Shown here: piece by piece, positions 51,722-60,299 of the stretch
Position numbering within the stretch: the first letter of the stretch is position 1
How the letters are laid out: every line of letters begins with the position of its first letter
Assembly (NCBI RefSeq): GCF_016786305.1
Contig: NZ_JADWYV010000017.1
Source of the DNA: Pseudofrankia nepalensis
GTDB lineage: Bacteria; Actinomycetota; Actinomycetes; Frankiales; Frankiaceae
Length of the DNA stretch: 64,000 bases
Direction: 5' to 3' (one strand)
Made by a program: the position numbers and the translations under genes
The notes under the pieces: generated by a model
What the model was told of the DNA's origin: nothing
Seen by the model: only the letters and a program-made list of their open reading frames with translations
Database searches by the model: none

Positions 51722-53257
51722 GTGACGACAGGGAACCTCAGGGTCGCTGGGGATCTCACGATTGCCGGGAGCACCGAGAGCGCGACGTTCGCGGGGCTGC
51801 CGTGGGACACGATCCCGCGGATGGTGGCGAGCACCGCGGAGCGGTTCGGCGACGCCGAGGCGCTCGTCGACGGTGACCTGCGGCTGAGCTACGTCGAGCT
51901 GGTCGACCGGGTGCGCCGCGCCGCGGGCGCGTTCGCCGAGCTCGGCGTCGGCAAGGGCGACCGGGTCGCCGTCTGGGCGCCGAACTCCGCGGAGTGGGTC
52001 ATCGCGGCGTTCGGCGTGCTGACCGCCGGCGGCGTTCTCGTACCGGTCAACACCCGGTACAAGGCGGCCGAGGCGGCGGACATCATCGTGCGCAGCGGGG
52101 CGAAGGCCGTGGTCACCCAGCCGGGCTTCCTCGGCATCGACTACGCGGTGCCGGCCGGGATCACGAACATCGACCTGAAGTCGGACTTCCTGACCAGCGG
52201 CAAGCCGTTCGAGCGGGAGGTCGCCGGCGACGACATCGCCGACCTCATCTTCACCTCCGGCACCACCGGGCGCCCCAAGGGCGTGATGATGAACCACCGG
52301 CAGACGCTGCGGCTGTACTCCGAGTGGTGCTACCAGGCCGGCCTGCGCGAGGGCGACAAGTACCTGATCGTCAACCCGTTCTTCCACACGTTCGGCTACA
52401 AGGCGGGACTGGTCGCGTCGCTGATCAAGGGGGCGACGATCTTCCCGCTGGCCGTGTTCGACGTGGACAAGGTGGGCGAGATCGTCGAGCGGGAGAAGAT
52501 CACCATGCTCCCGGGCGCGCCGACCATCTACTACGGCCTGCTGGAGGCGCAGGGCCCGCATGCGGCCCCAGGCGACACGGCCAGGCGCGACCTGTCGTCG
52601 CTGCGCTGCGCGGTCACCGGCGCCGCCGACATCCCGGTGGAGCTGATCCGCCGGATGAAGGCCGAGCTGCCGTTCCAGCACATCATGACCGGTTACGGCC
52701 TCACCGAGGCCGGCACCGCCACCGCCTCCCGCCCGGGCGACTCGTTCGAGTCCATCGCGACGACCGTGGGCGCCCCCTGCGACGGCATCGAGGTGGCGGT
52801 CGCCGGCGACGGCGAGGTGCTCATCCGCGGCTACAGCGTCATGCAGGGCTACTTCGACGACCCGAAGGCCACCGAGGAGACGATCGACGCCGACGGCTGG
52901 CTGCACACCGGCGACCTGGGCACCCTCGACGACCGCGGCTATCTGAAGATCGTCGGCCGGAAGAAGGACATGTTCATCGTCGGCGGGTTCAACGCCTACC
53001 CGGCCGAGATCGAGGGCTACCTGCTGGAGCACCCCGCGGTCGCCCAGGCGGCGGTGATCGGGGTGCCCGACGACCGGATGGGCCAGGTCGGCAAGGCGTT
53101 CATCGTGCGGCGCGCGGGCGCCGAGGTGACGGCCGACGAGATCATCGCCTGGTCCAAGGAACGGATGGCCGGCTTCAAGGCACCGCGCTCCGTCGAGTTC
53201 CTGGACGCGCTTCCGTTGAACGCCACCGGCAAAGTGATGAAGGACCAGCTGCGGTGA
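51722..53257 (+). CDS. Acyl-CoA ligase, FadD3-like
   Basis: About 511 residues of AMP-forming ligase. Motifs FTSGTTGRPKGVMMNH, GYGLTEAG, WLHTGDLGTLDDRGYLKIVGRKKDMFIVGGFNAYPAEIE and the C-terminal Lys in LPLNATGKVMKD. PVNTRYKAAEAADII recalls FadD3, which activates the C/D-ring propanoate of steroids, but identity of the substrate is not implied. An ATG at 51665 gives a longer form without ribosome binding site; GAGG before the GTG at 51722 is slightly better. Its stop overlaps the mutase start (GTGA), so ligase product and mutase substrate may be linked. Confidence 0.87.
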   Translation: MTTGNLRVAGDLTIAGSTESATFAGLPWDTIPRMVASTAERFGDAEALVDGDLRLSYVELVDRVRRAAGAFAELGVGKGDRVAVWAPNSAEWVIAAFGVLTAGGVLVPVNTRYKAAEAADIIVRSGAKAVVTQPGFLGIDYAVPAGITNIDLKSDFLTSGKPFEREVAGDDIADLIFTSGTTGRPKGVMMNHRQTLRLYSEWCYQAGLREGDKYLIVNPFFHTFGYKAGLVASLIKGATIFPLAVFDVDKVGEIVEREKITMLPGAPTIYYGLLEAQGPHAAPGDTARRDLSSLRCAVTGAADIPVELIRRMKAELPFQHIMTGYGLTEAGTATASRPGDSFESIATTVGAPCDGIEVAVAGDGEVLIRGYSVMQGYFDDPKATEETIDADGWLHTGDLGTLDDRGYLKIVGRKKDMFIVGGFNAYPAEIEGYLLEHPAVAQAAVIGVPDDRMGQVGKAFIVRRAGAEVTADEIIAWSKERMAGFKAPRSVEFLDALPLNATGKVMKDQLR

Positions 53258-54903
53258 CCAGTGACACGCCGGCCAGCGGCGGGCCACCTCATCCGGCCAA
53301 GGGCGGGCCATCCGACAAGAAGGCCGAACAGCCGGTCGTGACCACGAACTCCGGCATCCCGATCAAGCCGGTCTACGGACCGGCGGATCGCCGCGAGCAG
53401 TCGCCGGATCCCGGGAAATACCCGTTCACCCGGGGCAACTTCGCCACCGGCTACCGCGGCCGGTTGTGGACGTTTCGGCAGTACTCCGGCTTCGGGACCG
53501 CCGAAGAGTCGAACGAGCGCTACAAGTACCTGCTGGGCCAGGGCGGCACCGGCCTGTCGGTCGCGCTCGACCTGCCGACCCAGTGCGGCTACGACTCCGA
53601 CGACCCGGAGTTCGGCGAGGAGGTCGGCCGGGTCGGCGTCGCCCTCGACACCCTCGCCGACGCCGAGGTCCTGTTCGCCGACATCCCGCTCGACAAGATC
53701 TCGACGAGCTTCACCATCAACGGCACCGCCGCGATCCTGCTGGCGTTCTACGTCGCCGCCGCGGAGAAGGCCGGCGTGCCGCGGGCGAAGCTGACCGGCA
53801 CGATCCAGAACGACATCCTCAAGGAGTACGCCTCCCGCGGGACCTGGATCTGGCCGGCGACACCTTCGCTGCGCCTGATCGCCGACACCATCGAGTTCTG
53901 CGCAGCCGAGGTGCCGAGGTTCAACGCGATCTCGGTCGCCGGCGCGCACTTCCGGGACGCCGGCGCGACCGCCGTGCAGGAGATGGCGTTCACGCTGGCC
54001 GACGGCGTCACCTACGTCGACACGGTGCTCGAACGCGGCCGGATGACGATCGAGCAGTTCGCGCCGCAGGTGTCCTTCTTCTTCTACACGCACGGCGACT
54101 TCTTCGAGGAGATCGCCAAGTACCGGGCAGGCCGGCGCCGCTGGGCGACGATCGTCAAGGAGCGCTGGGGCGCGACCTCCGACAAGGCGGCGATGTTCCG
54201 CTTCGGCTGCGTGTCGGGTGGAGCGTCGCTGTTCGCCCCGCAGGCACAGAACAACATCGTCCGGGTCGCCTACGAGGCGCTGGCCTCGGTGCTCGGCGGC
54301 GTGCAGTCGATGTTCACCGCCGCCTGGGACGAGCCGTTCGCGCTGCCCAGCGAGGAGTCGGCGACGATGGCGCTGCGCACCCAGCAGGTCCTCGCCTACG
54401 AGACCGGGGTGACCCGCACCGCGGACCCGCTCGGCGGCTCCTACTTCGTCGAGGCGCTCACCGACGAGACCGAGGCCCGGATCAAGGCGGTCATGGATGA
54501 CCTCGAGCGCCGCGGCGGCATGGTCCGCGCGATCGAGGAGGGCTACCTGCAGGGCCTGATCGCCGACGAGTCCTACCGTCTGCAGCAGGAGATCGAGGAC
54601 GGTACCCGGCCGATCGTCGGGGTCAACCGGTTCGTCTCCGAAGAGCCGGCGCCCGATCTCGCGACCTACGAACTGGACGCCCAGGGCCGCGACCGGCAGC
54701 TCAGGCGGCTCGCTCAGGTCAAGGCCGACCGGGACGGCGCCGCCGTCAAGGAGCGGCTCGCCGCCCTGGGCAGCGCCGCGGAGGGAGACGCCAACCTGAT
54801 GCCCTATCTGATCGACTGCGCCAACGCCTACTGCACGGTCGGCGAGATGGTCGCCGCCCTCAAGGCGGTCTGGGGCGAGTTCCAGCAGCCGGTGGTGTTC
54901 TGA
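53254..54903 (+). CDS. B12-dependent acyl-CoA mutase, large subunit
   Basis: 549 residues, the catalytic TIM-barrel part of the methylmalonyl/isobutyryl-CoA mutase family without the B12 domain. Conserved: RQYSGFGTAEESN, LDLPTQCGYDSDDPEFGEEVGRVGVALD, GTIQNDILKEY, NNIVRVAYEALASVLGGVQS. Tyr77 and Arg195 align with Tyr89 and Arg207 of methylmalonyl-CoA mutase, which hold a carboxylate. But Ala231 precedes the conserved His232 where Tyr is usual, and the near-universal QTAG/QTSG after RFxx reads VSGG (320-323). The pocket is therefore unusual and the substrate open. Starts by GTGA overlap with the ligase; the B12 subunit follows with a 1-base overlap. Confidence 0.9.
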   Translation: MTSDTPASGGPPHPAKGGPSDKKAEQPVVTTNSGIPIKPVYGPADRREQSPDPGKYPFTRGNFATGYRGRLWTFRQYSGFGTAEESNERYKYLLGQGGTGLSVALDLPTQCGYDSDDPEFGEEVGRVGVALDTLADAEVLFADIPLDKISTSFTINGTAAILLAFYVAAAEKAGVPRAKLTGTIQNDILKEYASRGTWIWPATPSLRLIADTIEFCAAEVPRFNAISVAGAHFRDAGATAVQEMAFTLADGVTYVDTVLERGRMTIEQFAPQVSFFFYTHGDFFEEIAKYRAGRRRWATIVKERWGATSDKAAMFRFGCVSGGASLFAPQAQNNIVRVAYEALASVLGGVQSMFTAAWDEPFALPSEESATMALRTQQVLAYETGVTRTADPLGGSYFVEALTDETEARIKAVMDDLERRGGMVRAIEEGYLQGLIADESYRLQQEIEDGTRPIVGVNRFVSEEPAPDLATYELDAQGRDRQLRRLAQVKADRDGAAVKERLAALGSAAEGDANLMPYLIDCANAYCTVGEMVAALKAVWGEFQQPVVF

Positions 54904-55313
54904 TGACTGGCTCTCCCATCCGGGTACTGGTGGCCAAGCCGGGGCTGGACGGGCATGACCGGGGCGCGAAGATCGTGTCGCGGGCTCTGCGGGACGCCGG
55001 CTTCGAGGTGATCTTTACCGGCATCCGGCAGAAGGTCGACGACATCGTCGCGGTCGCCGTGCAGGAGGACGTCGCCCTGGTGGGCCTGTCGATCCTGTCC
55101 GGAGCCCATCTGGCGCTGACCACCCGGGTGATCGAGGGCCTGCGGGCCGCGGGCGCCGATGACATCGCCGTCGTCGTCGGCGGCACGATCCCCGGCGCCG
55201 ATGTGCCGAAGCTCCAGGAGGCCGGCGCGGCGGCGGTCTTCCCGACCGGCACGCCGTTGGACGCCGTCGTGGCCGGCGTTCGCGAGGTGACCGGCGCCAT
55301 CGGGGTCGCCTGA
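54903..55313 (+). CDS. B12-dependent acyl-CoA mutase, cobalamin-binding small subunit
   Basis: 136 residues, the usual size of a free B12-binding subunit. The base-off signature is complete: D16-x-H18-x2-G21 (PGLDGHDRGAK), S63-x-L65 (GLSILSGAH) and the GG loop in VVVGGTIPGAD. ATG overlaps the large-subunit stop by one base (TGATG). The two together form a heteromeric mutase of the archaeal or isobutyryl-CoA mutase layout. No MeaB-like chaperone gene is seen in the window. Confidence 0.93.
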   Translation: MTGSPIRVLVAKPGLDGHDRGAKIVSRALRDAGFEVIFTGIRQKVDDIVAVAVQEDVALVGLSILSGAHLALTTRVIEGLRAAGADDIAVVVGGTIPGADVPKLQEAGAAAVFPTGTPLDAVVAGVREVTGAIGVA

Positions 55314-55357
55314 CCTTCCAGGCCGTGAGCCTTGGACTTAGCTAGATGGAGGACGCA

Positions 55358-56320
55358 GTGGTGCGGTTCGGCGTGATGATCGGGCCCGAGCGCGGGGACT
55401 CCGCGCGCAAGGCGGCGCGGATGCTCGACGACGTGCGCTGGGCCGAGAGCGCGGGCATGGACACGGCCTGGATCCCCCAGGTGCCGACGGACTTCGACGC
55501 GCTCATCACGGTCGCCCTCATGGGCACGGTGACCGAGCGGATCGAGCTGGGCACGGCGGTCGTCCCGCTGCAGCCGCAGCACCCGATCGCGCTGGCGCGC
55601 TCGGCGATGTCGGCGCACGCCGCGACCAACGGGCGCCTCGCGCTCGGCGTCGGGCCGTCGCACCACTGGATCGTCCAGGACATGCTCGGCCTGCCCTATG
55701 AGAAGCCGGCCGCGTTCACCCGGGACTACCTGGAGGTGCTGAACGCCGCATTCGCCGGCACTGGCGGCGCCGACGTCGAGAACGCGACGTTCAAGGTGCA
55801 CAACCCGCTCGGCCTCACCCCGATCGCGCCGCTGCCGGTGCTCGTCGCGGCGCTCGGCCCGGTGATGCTGCGGATCGCCGGTGAGCAGGCCGACGGCACC
55901 GTGCTGTGGCTCGCCGACGAGCGCGCCATCGGCGGGCACATCGCGCCGAGGATCAACAAGGCGGCCGAGGAGGCCGGCCGGCCGGCGCCCCGCGTCGTCG
56001 CGGGCATTCCGGTCTGCCTGTGCCGGCCGGACGAGGTCGAAGAGGCCAAGGCCCGCGCCAACCGCATCCTCGGCGAGGCCGAGGTCTCCCCGAACTACCA
56101 GCGGCTGCTCGACCAGGGTGACGCCAAGGACGTCGGCGACCTGGCCGCCGCCGGCGACGAGGAGATGATCGCCGCCCGGATCAGGCAGTTCATCGACGCC
56201 GGGGTCACCGACATCTCGGCCCGGCTGCTGCCGATCGGCGACAACCGCGACGAGCTCGTCGCCTCCAAGCGGCGGACGCGCGAGGTCTACGCACAGATCG
56301 CGGCGGACCTGCGAAGGTGA
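55358..56320 (+). CDS. LLM class (F420-dependent-type) oxidoreductase
   Basis: About 320 residues of luciferase-like TIM barrel: RFGVMIGPERGDSARKAARMLDDVRWAESAGMDTAWIPQ, the cis-Pro strand LGTAVVPLQPQHPIALARSAMSAHAATNGRLALGVGPSHHWIV and LPVLVAALGPVMLRIAGEQADG, typical of F420-dependent actinobacterial members. An ATG at 55346 exists, but GGAGGA overlaps it (55348-55353) and points to the GTG at 55358 or 55361. Next gene starts by GTGA overlap. Probably an oxidoreductase or oxygenase acting on the mutase-branch intermediate. Confidence 0.87.
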   Translation: MVRFGVMIGPERGDSARKAARMLDDVRWAESAGMDTAWIPQVPTDFDALITVALMGTVTERIELGTAVVPLQPQHPIALARSAMSAHAATNGRLALGVGPSHHWIVQDMLGLPYEKPAAFTRDYLEVLNAAFAGTGGADVENATFKVHNPLGLTPIAPLPVLVAALGPVMLRIAGEQADGTVLWLADERAIGGHIAPRINKAAEEAGRPAPRVVAGIPVCLCRPDEVEEAKARANRILGEAEVSPNYQRLLDQGDAKDVGDLAAAGDEEMIAARIRQFIDAGVTDISARLLPIGDNRDELVASKRRTREVYAQIAADLRR

Positions 56321-57372
56321 CGGCCGGGCCGCTGGCGGGGATCAGGATCCTGGAGGCCGGCCACATCCTGGCCGGCCCCTATGCCTCGATGCTGCTGTCC
56401 GATCTCGGCGCCGAGGTCACGAAGATCGAGCCGCCGACCGGCGACATGTCCCGGCAGGTCAGCGATGCCTACTTCGCGAGCCTCAACCGGGGCAAGCGCA
56501 GCGTCTGCCTGGACCTGACCACGCCCGCGGGGCAGAACGGGCTGCACGAGTTGGTCGCCGGCGCGCACGCGCTCATCGTGAACCAGAAGCCGTCCGCGAT
56601 CCGCAAGCTCGGCCTGACCTACGAGGCGCTGCGGCCCCACAACGAGAAGATCGTCTGTGTCGCGATCACCGGCTACGGCCTGCACGCCGGTGACGACCCC
56701 GCGTTCGACTACGTCATCCAGGCGGCCACCGGGGTGGCGGCGATGACGGGCGAGCCCGACGGCCCGCCGACGCTGCCGGGGTACTCGGCGGCGGACAACT
56801 CAGCCGGCCTGACGGCGGCCCTCGGCCTGCTCGCCCAGATCCTGTCCGGCCGGGGCGGCCAGATCGAGGTCTCGCTGCGCGACGTGATGCTCTCGCAGCT
56901 CAACTACAAGGCGTCGGCCTACCTCAACGAGGGGGACCCCCCGGTCCGACACCCGTACGGCGCGCACGCGTTCTACGTGCCGGCGCAGCTGTTCCCGACC
57001 GCCGACGGCCACCTCGCGATGTTCCTGACGCACGACCGCTACTGGCGGACGTTCGTCGCCGAGACCGCCATCGACCCGGCCGAGGTCGCCGCCTTCCCGA
57101 CGATGGCCGACCGGGCGGCTCACCGCGAGGAGGTGGTGGCGGTGGTGACGAGGGCCCTGGCCGCCGACACCGCCCGCAACTGGGAGGCACGGCTGCGCCC
57201 GCTGGGCCTGCCGGTCGCGGCGGTCCGCACCCTGCCCGAGGCGTTGGCCGACGCCCCCGACGCGATCATCGAGGCTGGCGGCTTCCGCCTGATAGCCAGC
57301 CCCATCAGAATCGCCGGCCACACCCCCAGCTACCGCCCGCCCCCCACGCTCGGCCAGCACACCCCAACCTGA
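56317..57372 (+). CDS. CaiB/BaiF family CoA-transferase (short form)
   Basis: 351 residues, slightly shorter than usual. N-terminus LAGIRILEAGHILAGPYASMLLSDLGAEVTKIEPPTGD; substrate loop RGKRSVCLDL; Asp in SAADNSAGLTAALGLLAQIL, with a shortened loop before RGGQIEVSL. The start GTG overlaps the preceding stop. It converges with the ferredoxin reductase gene 17 bases away. It probably moves CoA to an acid from the mutase/oxidoreductase branch. Confidence 0.88.
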   Translation: MTAGPLAGIRILEAGHILAGPYASMLLSDLGAEVTKIEPPTGDMSRQVSDAYFASLNRGKRSVCLDLTTPAGQNGLHELVAGAHALIVNQKPSAIRKLGLTYEALRPHNEKIVCVAITGYGLHAGDDPAFDYVIQAATGVAAMTGEPDGPPTLPGYSAADNSAGLTAALGLLAQILSGRGGQIEVSLRDVMLSQLNYKASAYLNEGDPPVRHPYGAHAFYVPAQLFPTADGHLAMFLTHDRYWRTFVAETAIDPAEVAAFPTMADRAAHREEVVAVVTRALAADTARNWEARLRPLGLPVAAVRTLPEALADAPDAIIEAGGFRLIASPIRIAGHTPSYRPPPTLGQHTPT

Positions 57373-57389
57373 GCCGGCGGGGTTCCTGT

Positions 57390-58397
57390 CTATTCGTAGC
57401 GGACAGTGACGTTGGCGGACTTCGGGAGCCCTTGGCAGGTGAGGATGTAGCCGTCCTCGACCTCGTCGTCGGTCAGCGCCTCGTTGACGCGCATCGTGGC
57501 CTCGCCGTCGACCAGCTTGGCCATGCAGGTGGCGCAGGTGCCGGACTCGCAGGAGAACGGCGGGGTGAGGCCGCCGCGGCGAGCGCTCTCCAGGAAGGTC
57601 TCGTTGGCGCGGCGCGGCACCGAGATCTTCTTGCGGCCGAGGATGATGGTGACAGTGCCCTCGACTTCCTTGTCCTCGGCGGTCTCGGGTGCGGCGGGGC
57701 CGGCCGGGACGGCGCCGAACCGCTCGACGAACAGCTTCCCGGGCCCCGGCCAGGCCGATTCGACGAGGTCCATGAACGGCGTCGGGCCGCAGATGTAGCA
57801 GTCCGCGCCGGCGTCGTTGCCCACGAACTCCTGGATGGTGGCGGCGGTCGGGATGCCGTGCTCGGAGTCGAGGTGGCGGACCACTTCGAGCCGGCCGGGG
57901 AAGCGCTCGGCGAGCTGGGCCAGCGCGTCGTAGAAGATCGCCGAAGGCCGGTCGCGGTCGGCGCACAGGAGCCGGACTTTGCGGTTGGTGCCGGTCAGCG
58001 CGCTCTTGGCCAGTGAGATGACGGGCGTGATCCCGCTGCCGCCGCAGAACCCCAGCAGGGGGGCGTCGGTGTCGTCGCGCAGGCAGAACACGCCGTGCGG
58101 CGTGGTCATCTCGATCTCGTCGCCCTTGGCGAGATTGTCGATCATCCAGTTGGAGACCTTGCCGTCCTTCACCCGCTTGACGGTGACGGCCAGCTCGGAG
58201 TCGGTCTCGGGGGCGCTCGACATGGAGTAGGAGCGCAGCAGTTCTTCGCCGGCCAACTCCACCCGGAACGTGCAAAACTGTCCGGCCTGGTAGGTGAACG
58301 GGCCGCTGTGCGGCGCGAGCACGAAGGTCCGGGTGTCGGCCGTCTCCTCGATCACCCGGGTGACGGTCGCGCGCTGGAACATCGGAGGTCTCGGCAT
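57390..58397 (-). CDS. Ferredoxin reductase-type oxygenase reductase, KshB-like
   Basis: 335 residues: FAD domain with RSYSMSS (R-x-Y-S flavin site), NAD domain with GFCGGSGITPVISLAKSAL and CGPTPFMDL, and a C-terminal plant-type [2Fe-2S] ferredoxin domain with CESGTCATC...LTCQG. This order matches KshB, reductase of 3-ketosteroid 9-alpha-hydroxylase, and related Rieske-oxygenase reductases. It could serve the Rieske oxygenase encoded at 10038, the only one in the window. ATG at 58397 with AGAGGA upstream. Divergent from the ligase at 58473 across the 39-bp block. Confidence 0.9.
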   Translation of the reverse strand: MPRPPMFQRATVTRVIEETADTRTFVLAPHSGPFTYQAGQFCTFRVELAGEELLRSYSMSSAPETDSELAVTVKRVKDGKVSNWMIDNLAKGDEIEMTTPHGVFCLRDDTDAPLLGFCGGSGITPVISLAKSALTGTNRKVRLLCADRDRPSAIFYDALAQLAERFPGRLEVVRHLDSEHGIPTAATIQEFVGNDAGADCYICGPTPFMDLVESAWPGPGKLFVERFGAVPAGPAAPETAEDKEVEGTVTIILGRKKISVPRRANETFLESARRGGLTPPFSCESGTCATCMAKLVDGEATMRVNEALTDDEVEDGYILTCQGLPKSANVTVRYE

Positions 58398-58411
58398 GGG
58401 ACGGCATCCTC

Positions 58412-58451
58412 TGGTATTAAGGTTCTAGCCAGGCGAGAATACAGTTTCCAC
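58412..58451. promoter_or_regulatory. Conserved promoter block, copy 2
   Basis: TGGTATTAAGGTTCTAG followed by GGCGAGAATACAGTTTCCAC. The first part matches 48532-48570 and the second part also matches 44747-44765. It fills most of the 75-bp gap between the divergent reductase and ligase genes. Confidence 0.6.
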
Positions 58452-58472
58452 GGACGAGACGGGAGCCTCTCC

Positions 58473-59915
58473 ATGGTGGTCCTCGTCTTCGAGGAACAGG
58501 TGTTCAGCCGCGCCCGGCTGGACGCGCTGACGAGCGGCTTAGCGCGCACGCTCGCCGGCCGTGGGGTCCGCCCGGGCGACCGGGTCGCGTTGATGTCCTC
58601 GACCCGGCCCGAGTTCATCATCGCCGTCCTGGCCTGCTGGCGACTGGGTGCGGCCGTGGTTCTGCTCAGCCCCGGGTGGAAGCACGGCGACGTCGCGCAT
58701 GCCCTCGCCGTCAGCGAGCCCTCGCACGCCGTCGGTGACCACCCGGTGCTGGCCGAGCTGATGCCCATGCTGCACCTGGACGAACCTATCCAGCCCGCCG
58801 ATCCGGTGCCGGGGGGGTATTTCACACCCGACCCGGCGGCCGACGCCGTGCTCGTGTTCAGCTCCGGCACGACCGGCCTCCCGAAAGCGGTGCGGCACAC
58901 GCACGCCTCGTTCGCCGCGGCCGTCGGCCACTGGCGCGACGTGCTCGGCATGACGGCCGCCGACCGCATCCAGGTCGCGACTCCGCCGTCCCACATCCTC
59001 GGCATCCTCAACATCGTCACGGCGCTGGAGACCGGTGCCTGGATGCGGCTGCACCGCCGCTTCGATCTGGACGCGCTGCTGCGCTCGGTCCAGGACGACC
59101 GGATCACCATCGAGATGGCGGTCGCGCCGATCGCGCTCGCGATCGCGTCGCACCCCGATCTGGAGGCGTTCGACCTGTCCTCGCTGCGCTTCATCATGTG
59201 GGGCGCGACACCCGTGACGGCCAGCGTCGCCGAGACCGTCACCCGCCGGACCGGCGTAGGGTGGCTCCCCGCCTACGGCGCGAGCGAGCTGCCCGTCATC
59301 GCGTGCAACCCGATCGGCGGCGCCCGGCTCGACAGCGTCGGGAAGGCCGCCCCCGGGGTGGAGCTTCGGGTCGTCGACCTGGACACCGGCAAGCCGGTCG
59401 GCCCGGGGGAGACCGGCGAGATCCAAGGCCGTTCGCCGTCGCTGATGGCGGGCTACCTGCCCGAAGAGGCAAACGGCGAGGCCTTCGACGACGGCTGGTA
59501 CCGCACCGGCGACGTCGGCAATATCGACGCCGACGGCTGGGTTCGGCTTACCGACCGCCGCAAGGAAATGATCAAAGTGCGTGGCTTCCAGGTCGCCCCG
59601 GCGGAGGTCGAGGCCGTGCTGCACGGTCATCCGGCGGTCGCCGACTGCGCCGTGTTCGGCGTGCCGGACGTCGCCGACGGCGAGGCGATCATCGCGGTGG
59701 TCACCCGCGCCGCGTCGAGCGTTGCCCGCGCCACGTCCGACGACACGCTGGCCACCGAACTGGTCAGTCTGGTCGGAGAACGGCTCGCCTCGTACAAGCG
59801 CCCGCGCCAGGTGGTCTTCGTCCCCGAGATCCCGAGGCTGGCCTCTGGCAAGGCGCTGCGCCGCGTCCTTCGGGACACGGTCCTCGCGCCCGAGGCCCCC
59901 CAGGGCGTCGAGTGA
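58473..59915 (+). CDS. AMP-forming acyl-CoA ligase (short)
   Basis: 480 residues, at the short end for the family. Motifs: FSSGTTGLPKAVRHTH, YGASELPV, WYRTGDVGNIDADGWVRLTDRRKEMIKVRGFQVAPAEVEAVL and the C-terminal Lys in LASGKALRR. The N-terminus lacks the first 30-40 residues seen in the other ligases of the window and begins directly with MVVLVFEEQVFSRARLDALTSGLA; the ATG at 58473 has GGGAG upstream and the promoter block ends only 22 bases before it. Likely the activating ligase for the dehydrogenase/hydratase genes that follow. Confidence 0.88.
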   Translation: MVVLVFEEQVFSRARLDALTSGLARTLAGRGVRPGDRVALMSSTRPEFIIAVLACWRLGAAVVLLSPGWKHGDVAHALAVSEPSHAVGDHPVLAELMPMLHLDEPIQPADPVPGGYFTPDPAADAVLVFSSGTTGLPKAVRHTHASFAAAVGHWRDVLGMTAADRIQVATPPSHILGILNIVTALETGAWMRLHRRFDLDALLRSVQDDRITIEMAVAPIALAIASHPDLEAFDLSSLRFIMWGATPVTASVAETVTRRTGVGWLPAYGASELPVIACNPIGGARLDSVGKAAPGVELRVVDLDTGKPVGPGETGEIQGRSPSLMAGYLPEEANGEAFDDGWYRTGDVGNIDADGWVRLTDRRKEMIKVRGFQVAPAEVEAVLHGHPAVADCAVFGVPDVADGEAIIAVVTRAASSVARATSDDTLATELVSLVGERLASYKRPRQVVFVPEIPRLASGKALRRVLRDTVLAPEAPQGVE

Positions 59916-60299
59916 GGCCCCGCCCAGGCGCGGCAGCCAGCCGAGGCTCCGGCCGGAGCGAGCCACCAAAAACGTGGCGCCGGGACCATGCCCCGCACAG
60001 CGCGGAGGCCCCCCTCCGGGGAGTCCCGTCCCCGAGCGAAGCGAAGGGGGTGGGGCACGGCGCCAGAACCAAGGGCGGCACAACCTTGTCGCCCAGCGCC
60101 GGGACGGCACCAACCGGCGCGCAGGCGCGCCTCCGCGGAGTCCCCCTCGCGAGCGAAGCGAGGCGAGGGGGACGCAGCGGAGGTCGCCGGAGCGCACGTG
60201 AGCGGAGGAGGACGCGGCGCGGAGGTCCCTTGGGAGCGAAGCGAGCAAGGGGCCGGAGCGCCGTGCCCGGACGGAGCGAACCAAGCAACAAGGAGCGGT
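59916..60299. other. Intergenic region filled with hairpin repeats
   Basis: 384 bases without a gene between the ligase and the acyl-CoA dehydrogenase. Three hairpins of one family (next entry) and several CGGAGCGA/CCGGAGCG words make up most of it. Confidence 0.5.
60023..60253. repeat. Three hairpins with constant loop GAGCGAAGCGA and variable stems
   Basis: Hairpin 1 60023-60056 (arms GTCCCGTCCCC/GGGGGTGGGGC, three G-T pairs), hairpin 2 60140-60173 (GTCCCCCTCGC, perfect 11 bp), hairpin 3 60225-60253 (GTCCCTTG/CAAGGGGC). All begin GTCCC, all have GAGCGAAGCGA in the loop, but the inner stem sequences differ while pairing is kept. That is compensatory change, so the structure seems to matter. 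Probably copies of a dispersed intergenic element. Confidence 0.65.
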
